Origin: Rhynchospora pubera
Taxonomy: Eukaryota > Streptophyta > Magnoliopsida > Poales > Cyperaceae
Assembly: GCA_028095005.1 (NCBI GenBank)
Contig: CM051459.1
Coordinates: 148,408,901 to 148,472,900 of the forward strand
DNA length: 64,000 bases
Reading direction: 5' to 3'
The first letter of the stretch is position 1. Each line of letters opens with the position of its first letter. The notes under the pieces were generated by a model, which was given only the letters and a program-made list of their open reading frames with translations, ran no database searches and was not told the DNA's origin. Positions 14,575 to 25,523 of the stretch are shown piece by piece. The translations under genes and the position numbers were made by a program.

Positions 14575-15240
14575 TAGTCTAGAATATGTTTAGGAGATCA
14601 ATTATTCAAAACTATTGGATTATATATTGTAATCATTAACATAATATGCAGATTTTACAGATTTTCTGAGTATATTTGAGCATTTCAAACGATTTTGTAT
14701 TCATTTTAAGTCATTTGATCATAATAATCTATATTTATTCTCTTTATATAGTTTAAAAATATGTTTATAAACTCACTTTTTCAAAATGATTGGATTATAC
14801 ATTGTAATTATTCACATAATTTGCAGATTTAATAGATTCTTAGTATATCTGAGCATTTCAAGTGATTTTGCATTCATTTTAAGTCATTTGATCACAATAA
14901 TCTATATTTAAGCTCTTTATGTGGTTTAGAATATGTTTATGAACTCACTTATTTAAAACGATTGGATTATACATTGTAATTACGCACATAATGTGCAGAT
15001 TTTACAGATTCTGGGTATTTTTGAGTATTTCAATCGATTTTGTATTTATTTTAAGTCATTTTTATCATAATAATCTATATTTAAGCTCTTTATATAGTCT
15101 AGAATATGTCTACGAACTCACTTTTTCAAAACGATTGGATTTTGCATTTTAATTATGCACATGATGTGCATATTTTACAGATTCTTAGTATATTTGAACA
15201 TTTCAAACAATTTTGCATTCATTTTAAGTTGTTTGTCACA

Positions 15241-16112
15241 CTACGAAAGAATGGGAGTGTTTTTTTTTAACAAGCAAGTTCCCAGCGATCAACTTTACAC
15301 ACAATTTCAAGCACACAAATATATTACATTATTATAGAGCAAGCCGGTACAAACTTTATTATAGTCGGGTTACTTAACCTACATACCTTTTAATTTTGCC
15401 ATTGTTATACAAGAAATCTTGGCAAAATTATCCTTCCAACTAACCCACCCGACTATTCAAAATATATACATAGTTGTTTCACAAAAGATAGAACCAAACA
15501 ACAGCACAGCACACACATGCAAACAAAACTCAATCCTCACGCTTCCTCTTGCGCGAGGGGAACGGGTTCCTCCTCCGGAACCACTCCGTCACCAAGGCTA
15601 TCACCTCCTGGAAACTTAAGATACAGATATGCATAGACCTCCGGCAGGTCTTCCAAACTGAGCAAGATGGTGGCATCACAATTCAGGCTAGGGATATGTA
15701 CACCTAACTTCACAAAAGAACATTCTATGGTAGCTATCGCACGCGGATGTACCAACCTACGCCTTTCCTGGAACCCTTACCATTGAGGCACATGCAAAAT
15801 CAAACGCGAAAGTGAGATAAAAATCCCAGTGCGAATTTTTAGTTCCAGCTATACGAATCTTTATATGAAATAACTTTTTCATAATAATTTATTAAAAATG
15901 ATTATAACAGAATCAAGTCGTACCGATGGTACTAAACGAAACGGTCCAACGATAGGCATGCTGCAAGATGCAAAATGCAACAAACAAATCGAGCATACAT
16001 AATTCACAAAATAACTTATATACTCAAGTTCTCAAGGCCTACAGAATAGATTGAACTTTTCCCAATTCCATAGGTTCCAAACCGTATGGCACAGAACAAG
16101 CAGAGGGAATAT
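15241..16112. repeat. dispersed repeat fragment (family X) splitting the satellite
   Basis: Non-satellite DNA begins in a monomer after GTTTGTCACA, and satellite resumes near 16113 at almost the same monomer phase, so this looks like an insertion. From about 15310 to 16105 it is homologous, though diverged, to 26030-26820 and its duplicate at 31399-32189. Shared blocks include the end of a CT/CG-rich tract (CCGTCAC), TTTCCTGGAACCC, GAGGCACA, CTATAGAATAGA/CTACAGAATAGA and ACAGAACAAGCAGAG. Compared with the downstream copies, the TGTCACACCCCCGAG end is absent. The element class is undetermined; a solo LTR or non-autonomous LTR element is possible. Confidence 0.7.
15537..15755 (-). pseudogene. 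short repeat-borne reading frame (72 codons, family X)
   Basis: This minus-strand frame is open for 72 codons and includes VHIPSLNCDATILLSLEDLP and GDGVVPEEEP. The related repeat at about 26207-26430 (minus) encodes a recognisable counterpart, with VHIPIVNADATLLFNLEAL and, in a shifted frame, DGMVPEQEPSSQT. That copy has in-frame stops and a frameshift. Retention of the same peptide pattern in two diverged copies suggests that the ancestral repeat carried a real short coding segment on this strand. I do not recognise the protein. The start codon is uncertain and the fragment is probably dead here. Confidence 0.4.
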
Positions 16113-16441
16113 ATTTATATATGATATTTTTATAGTCTAGAATATGTTTATGTGGTCAATTAATCAAAAAAATTGGTTTATACATTGTAATTATACACAT
16201 AACATACAGATTTTGCAGATTCTGAGTATATTTGAGCATTTCAAGCGATTTTAGATTCATTTTAAGTCATTTGATCACAATAATGTATATTTAAGCTCTT
16301 GATATAGTCTAGAATATGTTTACGAGCTCGCTTATTCAAAACGATTGGATTATACATTATAATTATTCACATAATTTGCATATTTTACAGATTCTGAGTA
16401 CAATTGAGCATTTCAAGTCATTTTGTATTCATTTTAAGTGC
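16113..16441. repeat. satellite island duplicated from 13880-14202
   Basis: About two 172-bp monomers, nearly identical to 13880-14202 at an offset of 2240 bp. They share the private variants TATATGATATTTTTATAG, ATGTGGTCAATTAAT and ACATAACATACAGATTTTGC. The island ends inside a monomer at CATTTTAAGTG, where unrelated sequence starts (CCAGGTGCTAAAAAGG). Confidence 0.85.
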
Positions 16442-17268
16442 CAGGTGCTAAAAAGGTGAGCTCAGCGCCAAAACCCTCAACCTAGACTGAAGAAGAGAGA
16501 AGCGAAGAGGCATTTTGCAGGGAGAGAGTTTCAGATTAAAGGTCGACTGCCTATCTAATATTTAAATGTGAACCACAAATCATATTAGATTAATAAAATC
16601 AATGATCCATATTTGATATTAAAAGGGTGTAACTCTTTTTTATCTGGAAGTTTATGTTTTTTCTATGGATGCTTTAATAAGTAGTAAATATTCGAATGAG
16701 TCAAATTAATTACGAGCCAAAATCAAGTGAGTCAATTTCGTAAAAATTGAATTGATCTCAAGCAAATCACGATCATAATTTTTTTCCACCTCTACTAATC
16801 TTTCCAAAAAACCTCACAAACAATTGCATCAAAAAAATATATATGGGGTTCAACAATGAAAAATAACTTAAATATTTATGGGGTTCAAATAGATTATACA
16901 TGTAATAAATTTGTATTTTTTATCTATCAATATTCATCTTTAATAACATTATTTTAGAACTTAGATCCGTCCCTGACCACAGGAAACATGAAGAATATAA
17001 TAGAAAGGAATTCACATTGATTTAGTTGAGGGATTTCAAGTAATGAAATTGTTGATTAGTAACACAAAAAAAAAACTGCCAAAAAAAATACATATACATG
17101 AACTAAACCAAGAAAGATCCCAATCCCCATCTCTCTTCGTACCTCGCTGGCGCCCAGCCTAAACCTTTGCCAAATTGATTATCAAATAATTCCACCAAAA
17201 TCAAAGCCATATCCCTTTTTCTCTCTCTCACAGTCTCACGATGCCAAAGGACCATCTTCTTGTACAAC
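16442..17268. other. intergenic DNA with a truncated hAT-like MITE relic
   Basis: No gene is seen. Around 16835-16977 the words GGGGTTCAA and TTAGATCCGTCCCTG resemble the interior and right end of the intact MITE at 17277-17464 (TTAAATCCGCCCCTG). Its left terminus is missing, so this is probably a decayed, truncated relative. The remainder is AT-rich, including A runs near 17066 and 17082. Confidence 0.45.
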
Positions 17269-17276
17269 CAGGTGGT

Positions 17277-17464
17277 CAGGGGCGGAGCCAGGATTTTAAA
17301 ACAAAGGGGACAAAGAATAGTTATGTTGAAATTTTAAAATTTTTAGGGGGTGCAAATTGAATAACTCTAACTTAATAATATGTAATTTTTACACTTTTAG
17401 GGGTCTATTTTCAAAATTCAGGAGGACAATTGCCCACTTTTGGGCACACTTAAATCCGCCCCTG
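17277..17464. mobile_element. hAT-type MITE with perfect 8-bp target duplication
   Basis: A 188-bp element with 10-bp terminal inverted repeats: CAGGGGCGGA on the left and TCCGCCCCTG on the right. It is flanked by the perfect 8-bp direct repeat CAGGTGGT (17269-17276 and 17465-17472), the signature of hAT superfamily insertion. The interior is A/T-rich without coding capacity. It lies 428 bp upstream of the PWP1 start codon, in the probable promoter region. Confidence 0.88.
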
Positions 17465-17848
17465 CAGGTGGTCCTCCCACCAAATCGCACGGACGTGAAT
17501 CAAACCAGCCCTATAATTGTCTTCTCCATTCCCTCACGGCGCTGTAGACCTTCTCCACGTCAGCCGCGATGGCCGGAGTCGCCAAGAGCACGTCGGAGAG
17601 TAAAAACCCAGAAAACACAGGGACTTAAACGAAAAATAACCTAACAGGGACTTTCAGTTTCCGTGTCTTTTATTTCGGATCCGATCCGATAAGCGTTTGA
17701 CTGGGACGGAGAGGACTGGATCGTTGGATTTGACGGACGGTCCCGATCTCCTGCGCTGTAACCGTGCCGCGCGACACAGGACTCGGTTCCCGGACGGAAC
17801 GTCCTAGGTTCGAACCTCTCTGCTCCACTCTTCCCTTCCAAATTCCTA

Positions 17849-17875
17849 AAACCCTAACTCTCTCTCTCTCTCTCT
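17849..17875 (+). promoter_or_regulatory. telo-box and CT tract upstream of PWP1
   Basis: AAACCCTAA at 17849-17857 is a perfect plant telo-box and is followed directly by a (CT)n tract. Telo-boxes near the start site are characteristic of plant genes for ribosomal proteins and ribosome biogenesis, matching the role of PWP1. They lie 17-43 bp upstream of the ATG, so probably in the 5' UTR or next to the transcription start. No convincing TATA box was identified. Confidence 0.65.
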
Positions 17876-17891
17876 GTCATCGGGGAAAGAG

Positions 17892-20800
17892 ATGATTTCC
17901 GCTCTAAGTTGGGTCCGAAAAGGGGCGGCCAAGTATGTGCCCGAGGTGGCTGAGCCGCCTTCCAAAGAGGAAATAGAGGAGCTGGTAAACACTGATTCCG
18001 TCGATAAAAGGTTTGTTTCTTCTTGTATTGTATACTCTGAAGCATATTACATATTATACTACTGTCTATAGGACCTATTGCTTGAAGAACAATGTGCATC
18101 TTACTAATTGAAACAAGGAATATTCTTGTTCCAGCTGTACCAATACCAACACTTAATTTTCTATTATTTCAACAATATTAATCATGAAATTGATGTGTAG
18201 TGGGGAGAGCGAGGATGAAGAAGAAATGGATGTGGATACAGAAAAAGGAGACGCTGATGCTGATGCTGCGGTGTCACAGGCCCTTGCAGCAGCAAAAGCC
18301 CTGAACAATGACCAGGAAGGAGATCAATCTTCTGCATTTGTTCAAAATATATCTGATGGTCTTCGTGAGCTTGACATGGATCATTATGATGATGAGGATG
18401 GAGGTGTTCCTTTTTTCTCAACAAAACTTTAATTTAATTTCTGCTTTTGCAACCACTATCAATATCTAATAATCTGATATCTGCAAATTGTTGGACTCTT
18501 TTAAGTTCATAAAAATATCGATTAGGTGTATGTTTACAGTTGGGGGCAACAGGGGAGAGGAGGCGCTGGTATGTTCATAGTAGTCTGAAGAGATAGCTCC
18601 AATATCACACAAAATGTGGGATAGTTTATATATATATGTATACATTTTCTGTGTTTGTCTCTGATTTGTCACCTTTTTCATCTTGTACTCTTATGTACTA
18701 TTTCAAATATACTACTTTTTTTCTGATTTGTAGGTATCGACATTTTTGGTAAAGGTGTGGACCTTTATTATCCAAGCAATGACATGGACCCTTATCTAAA
18801 GGAAAACACAGAGGTGGGGTCTCTATCTCTCAGAGTAACTACCCTTACAAGTCTTAGAGAAAAAGCCTAACCTTAATACTTGTTGTCAGGAAAATGCTGA
18901 CGATGAAGAAGAAGAGATAGAGGACATGACAATAAAACCTACTGATGCTGTTATTCTCTGTGCTCGTGTTGAAGATGAAGTTAATCTTCTTGAGGCATGC
19001 ACTCTACTTTTTCATAACATCACCTTTTTCTTTTGGTTGAAATAGTTAGAATACTAACAATTGCACTCGTAGTAGTGCCATTAGTTGCATATTTATGGGT
19101 GTCTATGTGGGAGACACGTCATTTGAACAGAGGTTTAGAACCAAATTTCTGGTCCTGTCCTTTTTGTCGGCCTAGTTTAGTTGGGTGAGGATGAAAAAAA
19201 GTTCAATTATTGCAACTTTTTATACAGTTCAGTGTTGATGGGCCCAAACTAAGGATGCTAACTGAAACACAGTTAAACTGAAGTGTAACGTTATTACTAA
19301 TATTAGTGTTGGATAGTGTCTTAATGCTTGTGCTATTGTTTGTAACTTGTAAGTGTTTTTTTTTTTTAAAAAAATTGAATTATGCTGAATAACCCAAAAG
19401 GCATCATTTTTGTCCAATTTCTCAGTTTTGGTTAGTTTGAAGTGAACTGGCCGAAACACAAAGTACTAGCAACGCAATGTAAGTTTTATAACATCTCATG
19501 TATAAAAGCATATTAGTGATGTTATTGTAAAGCTGGTCAAAATTTCAATTTTGATTTCTATTTTTGTATCGGTTTCGTACATGTGGACAGCCATGTTCTC
19601 TCTGTGCATTACAGGTTTGTATTTTTGAGGAGGCTGAGGATGGAGACTCAAACATGTATGTACACCATGATATCATTCTTTCCGCATTCCCCTTATCTAT
19701 GGCTTGGTTGGACTGTCGACCACAAAGTGGTGAAAAAGGTGAGATATGTTATGAAGGGTCTTTTAGAATATTAACTTTAACTTATATAAGCTTTTACAGC
19801 TAATGTGTCTTGCCGACACTTTTAATGCTATTTTTAATATACCTACATACATATACACATGTTAGAGCCTTAAACGAGTCTTAGTCTAGCTTGTACAAAA
19901 TTAGATAGATATAGAACCAAATTAAGATCTAGCACTGGCTATTCTGTAGTTGAACCTGATCAAGTGTGCAGCTAACTCTGGATTGTTTGATTATCTAGCA
20001 AATGGATTTTTTTTATCTTTTTTCCATAACTATTCTCTTCCTGTTGTTGCCGCAGGAAATTTTGTTGCAACAGGAACTATGGGTCCTGCTATTGAGATCT
20101 GGGACCTCGACCTTGTACGTTAGTTTTTCTTTCTCCCTATATTTTCGTTAAAAAAATTGAAAGGCTGCGCTGGATATGAATATATGATGATAGTAAGTTA
20201 GTAATAACTCTGTAAACCTGTTTGCAGTGACAATTATAGCACCATTCTGCTAGGCACAATATGGTTTTAATTGTTGGTGGCAAAGATTAGTATAAGCCAT
20301 AAACATATATTTGTTATATACTTATATCATATATGAGAACTCATGAATCCAACAGTTTTGAGTAGTCTTTATATTAAATAACATATCACAGAAAAGATGC
20401 CTTTGATGATATTGTGATTCTTGTGTCCCTTTGTTTTGGTTTTTGACAGATTGATGAGGTTCAACCACTGTTGGCTTTAGGTGGTAAGAAAAGAGTAAAA
20501 GGAAAAGAGGTTATTTCTCATCTTCTTCTTCATATTGCGAATATGTTCTTCAACCTTCTTTTTATATATTAATTTTGTAATGTGGTTTCTAGAATTACAT
20601 AAATGTAGTTTAGACAAACAAGTAAATTGCTGTTTTTTTAAGGTCAAAGTTCAGTTATTCCCTTGCAAGCTGTAGATGTTTCTCTCACCCTCTTTACAAA
20701 AAAGTACAACGTTCCCTTGGAAACCCACAATAGCCCATATATCTCTGTAAAAGATTGCTTTTCAAGGTTTCATTAAGGTTCAGTTTTGCATCTTTCACAA

Positions 20801-23800
20801 AGAGACCGCAAGTTAAAAGATCCTGAAGATTTTTTTTAGAATCATGCTGCTTTTTTAAAGTTAGTGCTGTTTGTTTAGAAAAAAATCAAGAAGAAGTTTA
20901 AGAAGGGAAGTCATAGAGACGCTGTGCTTGGTCTAGCATGGAACAAGGAGCTGAGGTGAGTATTTATATATTGTTTCTCCCTTAAGTTGTTACTTTTGTT
21001 TCTCAAGGACCTTGAAATTTCAAATGTTTCAACAAACTATAATATTCCCTAGCAGGGAGAGATACAAAGAAAGGTTCAGAGCAAAAAGAAAAATTGAATT
21101 TCATATCAAAACAATGTCGAATAGAAATTTATTATAAATATTAAACTAAAGAAAGATGAATATTGTGCTCATGTCGCAAAACAAAACCTACACTGAATAA
21201 CTATGAATAATTCTTGCAAGTACAAGAGTACCATGCTTCTGTGGTAGGTGTTGGTTTTAAAATCTCTGCCTATAGGAGGTAATAAGCTTGTGCATTCAAT
21301 TAGAAAAGATGGTGTCAAATAGTTGTGTTGTACTGTATACTAGGAATGTTCTAGCAAGTGCAAGTGCAGATAAGACTGTTAAAATTTGGGACGTGGTTCA
21401 GGAAAAATGCGCTGTCACACTTGAGCATCATACTGACAAGGCAAGCTACATCTTTGATTTCATCTTTTACATTAAGTCTTTTATCATCATATCCATTAAA
21501 TTTTAGAAGTTAGAGGAAGAATCACATTCTCATAATTTGGTTTAATTTTGTTTAATTTCTTTTACTGTTTTTTGCATTTGTGTATTGAAGATTTATTACA
21601 TTGTTCTTTCCAAGCTCTTAGTCTAAATGAAGGGTTTTAATATGAGTATATAATAGATGTATGTATGATATGCATTACAGGTGCAAACTGTTGCATGGAG
21701 TAGGCACTCCCCGGAGCTACTACTTAGTGGATCCTTTGATAAATCTGTTGCATTGGTACATACTCTCTCTGGGGTGTTTTCTTGGGGACAACTTAGATTA
21801 AATTGTTGCACGTTCTTAATTTTGAGTTATTGCATAATATGCAGATGGATATGAAGTCATCCAGTGAGAGTGGCAGATGGTCTGTTGATGCTGATGTAGA
21901 AAGCATTGCGTGGGATCCACATAATGAGCATGCTTTTGTGGTTTGTTGGATTCTTTCTTTCTTGTCCTAGATACTTTTGGATTTTGCATGGGTCTGTGTG
22001 CATGTGTGTTTGATGGTGCCCTTGATGTCTGGTTGATTTGGGTGATTGGGGTGTTTAGTCTAGTTGCCAGTAAAATGGCAAAACAAAGCCTTTCTGAAGT
22101 GCTTTTCTTTTCCAATTATTTATTGTTCTATTGATATTTTCTTGGTTTGTTCTAATCATGTTTTCTAGGTCAGCCTTGAAAATGGCATGGTTCAGTGCTT
22201 TGACAAGCGTTCGGCCTCTTCAGATACGGTTTCTGGTGCAAAGACCATCTTTACTCTACATGCACATGAGAAAGCTGTCTCATCCCTCTCTTTTTCTTCT
22301 GTGGCACCTAATGTAAGTTGTTCCAGAAATACTAGTGCCAAAAAGAAAACCCGCATTCTGCAGACAACCTAATATTTTGGATAGTTGCATACTTCCATTG
22401 AATGGTAACTTTTGGGACGATCAGGAAAAATGCAAATGATTACTGACCTTTAGGTTATTCTGATGGAATAGTCATGCACTGATAATTAACACTTAACGTG
22501 TGAAATTAAAAGAAAGATATATAGGTTCATAGCTTTTATACGTTGGTTTAAAGCAATTTTGGGTAATGATATAATCTGAGGGCAATGTATTCTTAAGTCT
22601 CATCTGCAAATAGTCCCTAAATTATACTATGTATTGGTTGCAGAAAAATGTTGAGTGCAGGATGAAAAGTATCTTAAACATATAGTAGTTATTCATGTTC
22701 ATTTTTATCAAGAATAAGCAAATTGGTAGGTTTAGTACTGATTTCAGGATGAAGGTTGCTATTTCAAACTTACCCACACTTTTTTTTACTGGAATGCTAG
22801 AATTCATGTTATGGTATGGGGTTAGTTGAGGTGAGATGTCACCAATAATGGACTTGATGTTTTTCAATGAGCTGAAGAGAGGAAAAGTATTTTCATCTAT
22901 TGCAAATTTGGATTAGATAATTGCAATACAGAAGTCCAGGAAAAAGTTGTATCCAATTATATGTTTTCTTTTGACATGAACTTGTTCAACTTGTGCAGTT
23001 TCTTGCCACTGGCTCAACAGACAAAATGGTACTTTCTTTATAAAATATTTTTTACTTTTGTGAAGATAAGAAAATGGTCAAAAAGTTTTATAGTTTGGTT
23101 ATTAGTTGGAAAATTCAATGTTTTGTTTATTGGATTTGGATCTAAGGGGTAAAGGCGGATAAAAAGTGTTAGTGCTAGTTTTGGCTTGTGCTATAAAGAA
23201 ATGTCTAAGTTTATTTAAATAATAAACAAGCCAACAGTGAGATATTGAAGCAAGGACAAAACTAGGATACTAAAGTAAGGCCTTGCTAAGTGTCGCTTAG
23301 GGGATTTCACTGAGTTTGTTGTTCGTTCTTTTTTATTGCACTGAAAGGTGAACATACTTCATCCTTTTTGCGCATTAAAAACAGTGAACATGTTACATAA
23401 GGTAATTTACTTCTTTTTGGTCTTTTCGAAACAGATAAAGCTCTGGGACTTATCAAACAATCAGCCTGCCTGTATTGCATCTCAGAACCCTAAAGCTGTA
23501 AGTTTAAATGCCTTGTAAAATGAGATCATTGTCCAATCACATTAATACATTTTCACTCTACCAATGACGTATCGTAAACTGTCACCTAATTTGTAATACA
23601 ATGTTGAATCTCAAAAAATGAGATTTGTCAAATAAATGCCCAAACTTGCTATCCCCACTTCTTTTTAATTCTGTAGCAGCAATGAACAGAAAGTGAATCT
23701 TTTAAAATAGGAACACGTGGATGATTAAGTGAGAAACATGGTTTACGCTGTTCGTATCATCAGATGTTTACATAAGATGCGTGATCATTTCTGTAGCTCA

Positions 23801-24110
23801 CAAACAATTCTTTTGTTTCCTTTCTATGCTCATATGATATGACAGGGCAAAATTTTTACAATCTCATTTTCTGAAGATAGTCCATTCTTGCTTGCCATAG
23901 GAGGCCACAAGGGTAAATTACAGGTACATGGACAATATTGGAAAAATTCACCTGCTAGGCTGCTATTTTTTTTAATAATATAATTAAACTCTGTGCCTAA
24001 CTGTCTTTCCCTTTTTCCTCTCTTGCCACTTCGTATTTATCAAGGTGTGGGACACACTATCGGATCAGGGAGTTGTCAATAGATTCGGCATTTATGGCAA
24101 CCGAAATTAG
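17892..24110 (+). CDS. PWP1: PWP1-like WD40 protein, 16 exons, 491 residues
   Basis: Periodic tryptophan protein 1 homologue, a nucleolar WD40 protein of ribosome biogenesis. Exons read from splice sites and an unbroken frame: 17892-18010, 18201-18403, 18734-18813, 18890-18994, 19615-19738, 20056-20114, 20450-20509, 20879-20955, 21344-21440, 21681-21755, 21845-21940, 22169-22312, 22999-23028, 23435-23497, 23846-23923, 24045-24110. The total is 1476 nt, close to my recollection of plant PWP1 lengths. The N-terminus MISALSWVRKGAAKYVPEVA is typical of the family. Acidic stretches follow (around residues 41-60 and 135-145), then a Lys-rich segment (about 240-260) and WD repeats with IEIWDLD (223-229), ASADKTVKIWD (282-292), SGSFDKSV, TGSTDKMIKLWD (417-428) and a C-terminal VWD (471-473). 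Introns 4 (18995) and 9 (21441) have GC donors. Intron 12 contains the left breakpoint of the 5.4-kb duplication. Identity is confident; exact exon edges are inferred. Confidence 0.93.
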
Positions 24111-24330
24111 GATCAAAATCCTAAGAATGAGCCTTAACTTAATTATTATTGATACCTTTCCCGGTGCTTTATTTCCAGTGTTTGCAAGTTGATATTTGAA
24201 AATTTTGACTTGTATATTGGGTGCAGTGATTTTGCTTCCTGTTTTATATCTTGTAGTAGTTCAGATTTAGAGGATAGGCTCATTAATATTAGTTGCAGAA
24301 GGTGAGCTGATTGATCTTTTGCATATTGCA

Positions 24331-24407
<77 letters not shown>

Positions 24408-24560
24408 AGGAACAATCAATCTATCGACTTGACCGGTGCAATTATCTTGATACAAAATTATGTATTTTCTTTTGTTATAGATATATTACAATAACAATTT
24501 TAAAAGCCTAAGTGTACATCTAGGGAGCTCTAATTTAATTGCGTGCTTTGTTATTTTGCC
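24111..24560 (+). other. PWP1 3' flank with TTA microsatellite
   Basis: The probable PWP1 3' UTR follows the stop codon; its end was not determined. A (TTA)n tract occupies 24334-24401. Short Asn-rich ORFs on the minus strand are only translations of this tract. No other gene is seen before the satellite relics. Confidence 0.6.
24334..24401. repeat. (TTA)n microsatellite, unit A
   Basis: Uninterrupted ATT/TTA triplets over about 68 bp. The duplicate at 29709-29770 is 6 bp (two triplets) shorter, which is the main length difference between the two duplication units. Confidence 0.95.
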
Positions 24561-25195
24561 TAACAATTATGCGTGTAAATCACAAAAAAAAATTGTTTTA
24601 GTTGTTAGTTGAGATTTTCGAGTGACTCTAGATTGATTTGAATCATTTGATCGCAATTATCTATATTTCAATTTTTTTTATTGTTTGGAATATAATACTT
24701 ATCTTATTTATTCTTGATATTAAATTATTCATCGAAAATAGGCACATAATGTGCAAGTAAAGATTAATTTCAAATATCATTTGAGCATTTTAATTATTTA
24801 TAATAATTTATATTTAAGCTCTTTTTTGATTTAAAATATAGTTCAGATTGTACTTATTCAAAATACTGCATAAATCATAAAAAATATGCACATAAAGTGC
24901 ACATATAGCATAATTTACGCATCAGTTGAGCATTTCAAGATATTCTAGATTCAGGTTAAGTCATTTGATTTCAATAATATATAAGTGAGCTCTTTATATG
25001 GTCTAGAATATAATTAAGATCTTAATTATACGACATATAGCATTATTTGTATAGCATTATACATACAAATAAACATACAAAGTGCAAGTATAACATATTC
25101 AGGCATTAGTTGAGCATTTCAAACGATTACAGATTCATTTGAAGTCATTTGATCACAATAATCTATATTTAAATTCTTTATATAATCTAGAATGA
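24560..25195. repeat. strongly diverged 172-bp satellite relics, unit A
   Basis: About 3.5 degenerate monomers of the 589-15240 satellite, in the same orientation. Retained words appear in correct order and spacing: TCATTTGATCGCAATTATCT, GGCACATAATGTGCAAG, GAGCATTTCAAGATATTCTA, AAGTCATTTGAT, GAGCTCTTTATATGGTCTAG, TCATTTGATCACAATAATCT and TTTATATAATCTAGAAT. Divergence is far greater than between monomers of the main array, and there are segments peculiar to this group, such as GCATTAGTTGAGCATTTCAA. This is an ancient satellite fragment beside a gene. Confidence 0.82.
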
Positions 25196-25523
25196 AATTC
25201 ATAAAATATAGATACATTCAGCCATAGTTGTATAAATTCTGTTAACGTATAGTTTTAGTTAGAACAAATCATTGCTGGTAGAAACAAATAATATTATGCT
25301 TTGAGGTCGTAATTGTATTTTTCTTTTTCCATTTCCCTACTGTAACGTTCTTTTGCTTTATTGGTTTAAAGTTCATTTGCTATACTGCTTAGTAGTTTTT
25401 GATGTCAAGTCCTTCCTTTTTTTTATTTTTTTTGACCGGTAGCAGTAGGATGTTTCCAAACATTGTTCAATCTTAATTATCATTTGGTTCTGAATGATTC
25501 TCGGATTGGCATTGCAAGAAGGT

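Larger units (their letters stand above)
589..15240. repeat. 172-bp AT-rich tandem satellite array (about 80 monomers)
   Basis: One monomer recurs almost without a break. The word TCTAGAATATGTTTATGA is a convenient phase marker: ATGs in it lie at 610, 782 and 954, giving a period of exactly 172 bp. Each monomer runs through ATTCAAAACGATTGGATTAT, CACATAATGTGCAGATTTTA, GAGCATTTCAAGCGATTTTG and TCATTTGATCACAATAATCT. Neighbours often differ by many substitutions, so the array is old rather than freshly homogenised. Many monomers carry internal deletions (near 1485, 6898, 12178, 13190, 14232). The length is close to one nucleosome plus linker, as in many plant centromeric or heterochromatic satellites; whether this one is centromeric cannot be told from sequence. 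Repeated 60-72-codon ORFs are phase artefacts, since 172 is not a multiple of 3. Confidence 0.96.

Noticed and set aside
600..15200. Repeated 60-144-codon ORFs in the satellite (pattern MFMSSIIQNDWIIHCNYSH)
   Set aside because: They follow the 172-bp monomer phase and break because 172 is not divisible by three. There is no conserved start context and no domain, so they are satellite translation artefacts.
15239..15249. CACTACGAAAG at the left edge of the satellite insertion, like a CACTA terminus
   Set aside because: The opposite edge near 16112 has no inverted counterpart and no 3-bp duplication was found. The homologous copies at 25899 and 31268 start with TGTCACACC instead.
17807..17816. 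GGTTCGAACC resembling a tRNA T-loop or Pol III B box upstream of PWP1
   Set aside because: No cloverleaf could be folded around it by eye, no convincing A box lies at the right distance, and the site is within the PWP1 upstream region. Treated as chance.
22622..23152. Short ORFs in PWP1 intron 12 and their duplicates at 27997-28527
   Set aside because: They lie in intronic sequence or across exon 13 in the wrong frame, with no domain. Their perfect duplication reflects only the tandem duplication.
24267..24455. Poly-asparagine ORF
   Set aside because: Translation of the (TTA)n microsatellite on the minus strand.
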